Assembly (NCBI GenBank): GCA_025464125.1
Contig: JAODLU010000286.1
Location: 1-20,709 of the forward strand
Direction: 5' to 3'
Length of the DNA: 20,709 bases
DNA from: Microbacteriaceae bacterium
Lineage (GTDB): Bacteria; Actinomycetota; Actinomycetes; Actinomycetales; Microbacteriaceae
In this document: positions 17,911-20,709 of the stretch, one piece after another
How the letters are laid out: every line of letters starts with the position of its first letter
Position numbering within the stretch: position 1 is the stretch's first letter
The notes under the pieces: generated by a model
Told to the model about the DNA's origin: nothing
The model's input: only the letters and a program-made list of their open reading frames with translations
Database searches by the model: none
Made by a program: the position numbers and the translations under genes

Positions 17911-18860
17911 GCCGCCCGCCTTACTCGCTCGGCTGCCCTGAGGCGCACCGGCGTGGCTCTCGGATTCTCGGCTTTTTCGTCGTCGGACGCGAGTTCGGCG
18001 CCCCGAACGAGAAGTTTCAGCTGCGGCAGGTGTTCTGGCAGCTCGACTGGAAGACCTACTGGCGCCGTCGAGGATGAGGCAGCAACAAGTGCTCGCTTCA
18101 CAATCCGGTCTTCCAGCGACTGGTATGCGAGTACGACAATGCGTCCGCCAACCTCCAGCGAGGCGATTGCCTCGGGAATCGCCCTGCCGAGAACAGCGAG
18201 TTCCTGGTTGACCTCGATGCGCAGGGCCTGGAACACACGCTTTGCCGGATGCCCGTTCCGCTGCACTGCGACGGGGGTGGCAGCGGTGATCAGCTCGACA
18301 AGCTCCGCCGACCGCACGAGGGGCGCGCTTGCGCGCTTCTCGACGATGCGCTTGGCGTATCGGGGAGCCAGGCGTTCCTCGCCGTACTCCCAGAAGATGC
18401 GGCGAAGCTCCTGCTCGCTGTACTCGGCCAGGATGACTTCAGCGGTGAGCTCAGAGGTGCCGTCCATACGCATGTCGAGTGGAGCGTCCTTCGAGTACGA
18501 GAAACCGCGCTCCACCCTGTCGAGTTGAAGCGATGACACACCAAGGTCGAACAGGATGCCTGCGACCTCGGTGATGCCCAGGTCTGCGAGGGATTCGGCG
18601 AACCTGTCGTAGACGGTGTGCACGAGGTGCACCCGGTCGGCGAATGTTGCGAGGCGCTCCCCCGCGATGGCAAGGGCCTCTGTGTCGCGGTCGAGTCCAA
18701 CAAGGATGAGATTGGGGAAACGCTGGAGGAATGCTTCGGCGTGGCCTGCCATGCCGAGCGTCGCGTCAACGAGTACGGCTCCTGGTTTGTCGAGGGCCGG
18801 AGCCAGCAATTCCACCGTACGGGCGAGCATGACCGGGGTGTGGATGGTGTTGTCTGCCAT
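17907..18860 (-). CDS. rsmH: 16S rRNA (cytosine(1402)-N4)-methyltransferase RsmH
   Basis: SAM-dependent methyltransferase (MraW) that N4-methylates C1402 in the decoding centre of 16S rRNA. From ATG 18860 the product has 317 residues, the normal size: IHTPVML at the start, the SAM loop [15 protein letters not shown] (31-45), GLDRDTEAL (55-63), [19 protein letters not shown] (104-122) and PLDMRMDG (127-134). [15 protein letters not shown] and [18 protein letters not shown] follow in the C-terminal half. The frame stays open to a TTG at 18959 near the mraZ stop, but the conserved IHTPV block and a GGGGTAGGA upstream favour 18860, leaving a 103-bp gap after mraZ. Confidence 0.96.
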   Translation of the reverse strand: MADNTIHTPVMLARTVELLAPALDKPGAVLVDATLGMAGHAEAFLQRFPNLILVGLDRDTEALAIAGERLATFADRVHLVHTVYDRFAESLADLGITEVAGILFDLGVSSLQLDRVERGFSYSKDAPLDMRMDGTSELTAEVILAEYSEQELRRIFWEYGEERLAPRYAKRIVEKRASAPLVRSAELVELITAATPVAVQRNGHPAKRVFQALRIEVNQELAVLGRAIPEAIASLEVGGRIVVLAYQSLEDRIVKRALVAASSSTAPVGLPVELPEHLPQLKLLVRGAELASDDEKAENPRATPVRLRAAERVRRAA

Positions 18861-18963
18861 GGGATTTCGGGTTCCTACCCCTTTCCCCTGATCCCCATCC
18901 GGTCCGACCTGTCGCCGGGGAAGTGGCGGCAGGGTTGAACGGCTGGGAGTCAGGGGCAAGGCG

Positions 18964-19395
18964 CTAGAAGAGTCCGGGAATCACCTCCTCGGTCGTCTCG
19001 GCGAATGCGGACTCCTGTTCGGAGTAGTACTTCTCCCAGGCCGCCGTGTCCCAGATCTCTGCGCGGTTGCCAGCGCCGATAACTGTAAGTTCCCGGTCGA
19101 GCCCGGCGTACGCACGCAGCTGGGCGGGGATGGTCACCCGGTGCTGGCTGTCAGGAACTTCAGAGTTCGCACCGGAGAGAAAGAGGCGCAGGTAGTCGCG
19201 GGACACCTTGTTTGTCACAGGCGCCAGGCGGATGCGGTCGTGCAGCTGCTCGAACTCTTTGGTACTGAACACGTACAGGCAGCGTTCCTGGCCCCGCGTG
19301 ACGACGATGCCGGACTCGAGCTCTGACCAGAATTTGGCCGGCAGGATGATGCGCCCTTTGTCGTCGAGCTTCGGGGCGTAGGTGCCGAGAAACAT
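18964..19395 (-). CDS. mraZ: Transcriptional regulator MraZ
   Basis: DNA-binding protein of the SpoVT/AbrB type that autoregulates the dcw cluster in several bacteria. The 143-residue product has the two expected half-sites: [12 protein letters not shown] (about 11-22) and [18 protein letters not shown] (about 82-99). ATG 19395 is chosen over an in-frame ATG at 19413 because GGGGAG lies 8 nt upstream of 19395 and overlaps the other codon, and because [15 protein letters not shown] is the normal start of the family. Three repeated boxes 44-70 nt upstream look like its own operator. Confidence 0.97.
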   Translation of the reverse strand: MFLGTYAPKLDDKGRIILPAKFWSELESGIVVTRGQERCLYVFSTKEFEQLHDRIRLAPVTNKVSRDYLRLFLSGANSEVPDSQHRVTIPAQLRAYAGLDRELTVIGAGNRAEIWDTAAWEKYYSEQESAFAETTEEVIPGLF

Positions 19396-19433
19396 TGCAC
19401 GCACTCCCCTCATTCTCCGGCCTGGATTCAGGT

Positions 19434-19465
19434 GTACTCCACTTTACTCCACTTTCCACCACAAT
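19434..19465 (-). promoter_or_regulatory. Putative MraZ operator: three direct repeats
   Basis: On the minus strand three 7-bp boxes ATTGTGG, AAAGTGG, AAAGTGG (plus-strand spans 19459-19465, 19449-19455, 19439-19445) are separated by exactly 3 bp, giving a 10-bp period. Spaced direct repeats with a TGG/GTG core are how MraZ binds its own promoter in Escherichia coli and Mycoplasma. The site lies about 45-70 nt upstream of the mraZ ATG. No confident -35/-10 pair was found; a TTGGCA lies further upstream. Confidence 0.7.
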
Positions 19466-19628
19466 GTGTGAAATATGCCGCATAACTTGCCAATTTATCG
19501 ACATGGATCCCTACAAACATGGGGATTCTGGGGGTGGAGGGACTAGGAGCCCCACTGCGTGTTTTGGACACAAAAAAAGATACGACCCGAATGTCGACCC
19601 ATTTGTTCGTAGGAGAGTTAGGCAGCCG

Positions 19629-19997
19629 CTAGTGGTCCTGCTCGTCCTGGCGGCGCTCCCAGCGCTCGTTCATACGGTCCATGAACCCCTGCTTGTTGGC
19701 GGTGCTCGGCTGGCCACTCGGCGCTTCGGGGATAGAACCGCGTGGCGGGGAGACTGCGATGAGCACGCCTACGAACATCACGATGAATCCTGCGACTCCG
19801 ATGAGGGGCTGGCGAAGCGCCACTCCCGCGACAATGGCGGCTACACCGAGGATGGCGACCAGGATTCCGATCACGATTGTGCGGTAACTCGGGCGACCCC
19901 TGCGGTTACCCACGGTCGCGACGAAATCGGCGTCGTTGTGATAGAGGCTGCGTTCCATCTCTTCGAGGAGGCGTTGTTCATGCTCAGACAGCGGCAC
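19629..19997 (-). CDS. DUF3040 family membrane protein
   Basis: Small protein (122 residues) of unknown function common in Actinobacteria upstream of mraZ. The N-terminus MPLSEHEQRLLEEMERSL is the family signature; two hydrophobic segments follow (about 40-60 and 63-83), then a charged C-terminal tail rich in Arg, Glu and Gln (about 100-122). The GTG start at 19997 has AAGGGAG 5 nt upstream. It is divergent from the prenyl synthase and points toward mraZ across a 233-bp gap, so it may be transcribed separately. No function is claimed. Confidence 0.9.
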   Translation of the reverse strand: MPLSEHEQRLLEEMERSLYHNDADFVATVGNRRGRPSYRTIVIGILVAILGVAAIVAGVALRQPLIGVAGFIVMFVGVLIAVSPPRGSIPEAPSGQPSTANKQGFMDRMNERWERRQDEQDH

Positions 19998-20040
19998 GAG
20001 AACTCCCTTCAGGGTCGGATCGGCAGCACGTACACGACTA

Positions 20041-20046
20041 ATTGTA
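20041..20046 (-). promoter_or_regulatory. Candidate -10 for the DUF3040 gene
   Basis: TACAAT on the minus strand is one base from the TATAAT consensus and lies about 44 nt before the GTG start. No clear -35 is present at 17-18 bp. Confidence 0.35.
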
Positions 20047-20062
20047 TGCTCCGCCAGCTAGC

Positions 20063-20068
20063 TAGGCT
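20063..20068 (+). promoter_or_regulatory. Candidate -10 for a leaderless prenyl synthase transcript
   Basis: TAGGCT ends 6 nt before the GTG start at 20075, which fits transcription starting on the start codon itself, a frequent arrangement in Actinobacteria. There is no good Shine-Dalgarno. An alternative -10, TATGCT at 20045-20050, would give a short leader. Confidence 0.3.
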
Positions 20069-20074
20069 AGGACC

Positions 20075-20709
20075 GTGGCTGAGAGTACACGGTTAGTTGA
20101 CCTAGTCCAGGCTGGGATCGATGAGTTTCTCGATGCCCAGGAGCCCCTCCTCGACGAGATAGGGGATGAACTGGCGCCATTCATCGAGTACTCACGCGAC
20201 CTGCTGCGCGGAGGCAAACGCTTTCGCGCCCTGTTTTGCTACTGGGGCTGGCAGTCGGTCACCCACGTCGGCGGCGACGTGTCAGAAGGCGCGCGACCGT
20301 CCGGGCTTGCGGCAGTCGTCAAGGCTGCGAGTGCGCTCGAGATCTTCCACGCGGCGGCCCTCGTGCACGACGACATCATGGACAACTCGGACACCAGGCG
20401 AGGTCGGCCATCGGCGCACAAGCGTTTCGAAGCGCTCCACGCCGGCGGAAACCTGAGTGGGCCATCGCGCGGCTTCGGGCAGTCTGCCGCCCTGCTGCTC
20501 GGCGACCTCCTGCTTGGCTGGAGCGACGAGTTGCTCGATTCAGGCCTCGCCCTTCTTCCGGACAGGGGCGCCAGGGTCGCGGCGCGCGCCGAGTTCAATC
20601 GGATGCGCACCGAGGTGACCGTCGGCCAATATCTCGACGTGCTCGGAGAGCGTGCGTGGCAGACCTTCCCCGAGAGCGAGCAACTCTCGCGTGCCCACAG
20701 GGTGATCGT
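20075..20709 (+). CDS. Polyprenyl diphosphate synthase (trans-isoprenyl synthase), C-terminus cut by window edge
   Basis: Chain-elongating prenyltransferase that condenses isopentenyl diphosphate with an allylic diphosphate. The 211 visible residues have GGKR (46-49) and the first aspartate-rich motif DDIMD (99-103) followed by the usual TRRGRPSAH (107-115). AALLLGDLLL (138-147) is also present. The second aspartate-rich motif lies beyond the window. The product could be geranylgeranyl diphosphate or a longer chain for menaquinone; the residues just before DDIMD (AALVH) do not settle chain length by eye. It would not be the cis-type undecaprenyl synthase. The GTG start at 20075 is chosen because the frame has no other start nearby and the N-terminus is family-like; it is divergent from the DUF3040 gene. 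Confidence 0.92.
   Translation, partial: MAESTRLVDLVQAGIDEFLDAQEPLLDEIGDELAPFIEYSRDLLRGGKRFRALFCYWGWQSVTHVGGDVSEGARPSGLAAVVKAASALEIFHAAALVHDDIMDNSDTRRGRPSAHKRFEALHAGGNLSGPSRGFGQSAALLLGDLLLGWSDELLDSGLALLPDRGARVAARAEFNRMRTEVTVGQYLDVLGERAWQTFPESEQLSRAHRVI

Noticed and set aside
18861..18959. N-terminal extension of rsmH from a TTG near the mraZ stop
   Set aside because: No ribosome-binding site, and the family starts close to the IHTPV block, as it does from ATG 18860.
19561..19580. GTGT-N5-ACAC inverted repeat next to an A-run as a terminator
   Set aside because: The stem is only 4 bp, and the run is A on the plus strand after the stem, and T before the stem on the minus strand, so it has the wrong arrangement for an intrinsic terminator in either direction.
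19395..20096. A 233-codon plus-strand frame covering the mraZ upstream gap and the DUF3040 gene
   Set aside because: It crosses the putative MraZ operator and the antisense of a recognised family, and its sequence resembles no known protein.
1..20709. Mobile elements, CRISPR arrays, tRNA or rRNA genes, or a horizontally acquired island
   Set aside because: No transposase, integrase, spaced repeat array or RNA gene was seen, and gene order and composition are uniform across the cluster.

Overview
The window holds most of a division and cell wall (dcw) cluster from a GC-rich actinobacterium. The gene order (mraZ, rsmH, ftsL-like, ftsI, murE, murF, mraY, murD, ftsW, murG, murC, ftsQ, ftsZ, yggS, sepF, yggT, divIVA/wag31, lspA, rluD), the lack of ftsA and minCD, and the presence of sepF and a Wag31-type DivIVA all point to Actinobacteria. 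Within that phylum, Microbacteriaceae (Micrococcales) fits best; this is an inference from gene order and from a MurE specificity motif that is neither the DAP nor the usual lysine type. No mobile element, CRISPR array, tRNA or rRNA was seen.

Layout, right to left, because nearly everything is on the minus strand. At the right edge a plus-strand polyprenyl diphosphate synthase (20075 to the end, truncated) is divergent from a small DUF3040 membrane protein (19997-19629). A 233-bp gap (19396-19628) carries a triple direct repeat that looks like the MraZ operator. From mraZ (19395) to ftsQ (5139) the genes are packed tightly, mostly with 1-4 nt stop/start overlaps or gaps of about 30 nt or less; the exceptions are the mraZ-rsmH gap (103 bp) and the murD/ftsW overlap (38 nt). 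A 129-bp gap with a GC hairpin and nested inverted repeats separates ftsQ from ftsZ and probably holds an ftsZ promoter. ftsZ, yggS, sepF and yggT follow closely. A second 130-bp gap with promoter-like hexamers and an inverted repeat precedes divIVA. lspA and rluD close the window; rluD runs off the left edge.

Together the genes cover cytoplasmic precursor synthesis (MurC, D, E, F), the lipid steps (MraY, MurG), polymerisation at the septum (FtsW with FtsI), the divisome scaffold (FtsZ, SepF, FtsQ, FtsL-like) and polar growth (DivIVA). YggS, YggT, LspA, RluD and RsmH are the usual companions. The prenyl synthase could supply isoprenoid precursors, but a link to the undecaprenyl carrier is not shown by the sequence.

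I do not see an undescribed system. The points most worth checking are regulatory (MraZ boxes, the ftsZ and divIVA upstream palindromes), the MurE amino-acid specificity motif, and the unclear start of lspA. Large open frames on the plus strand across the cluster, including one of 953 codons, are treated as antisense shadows.
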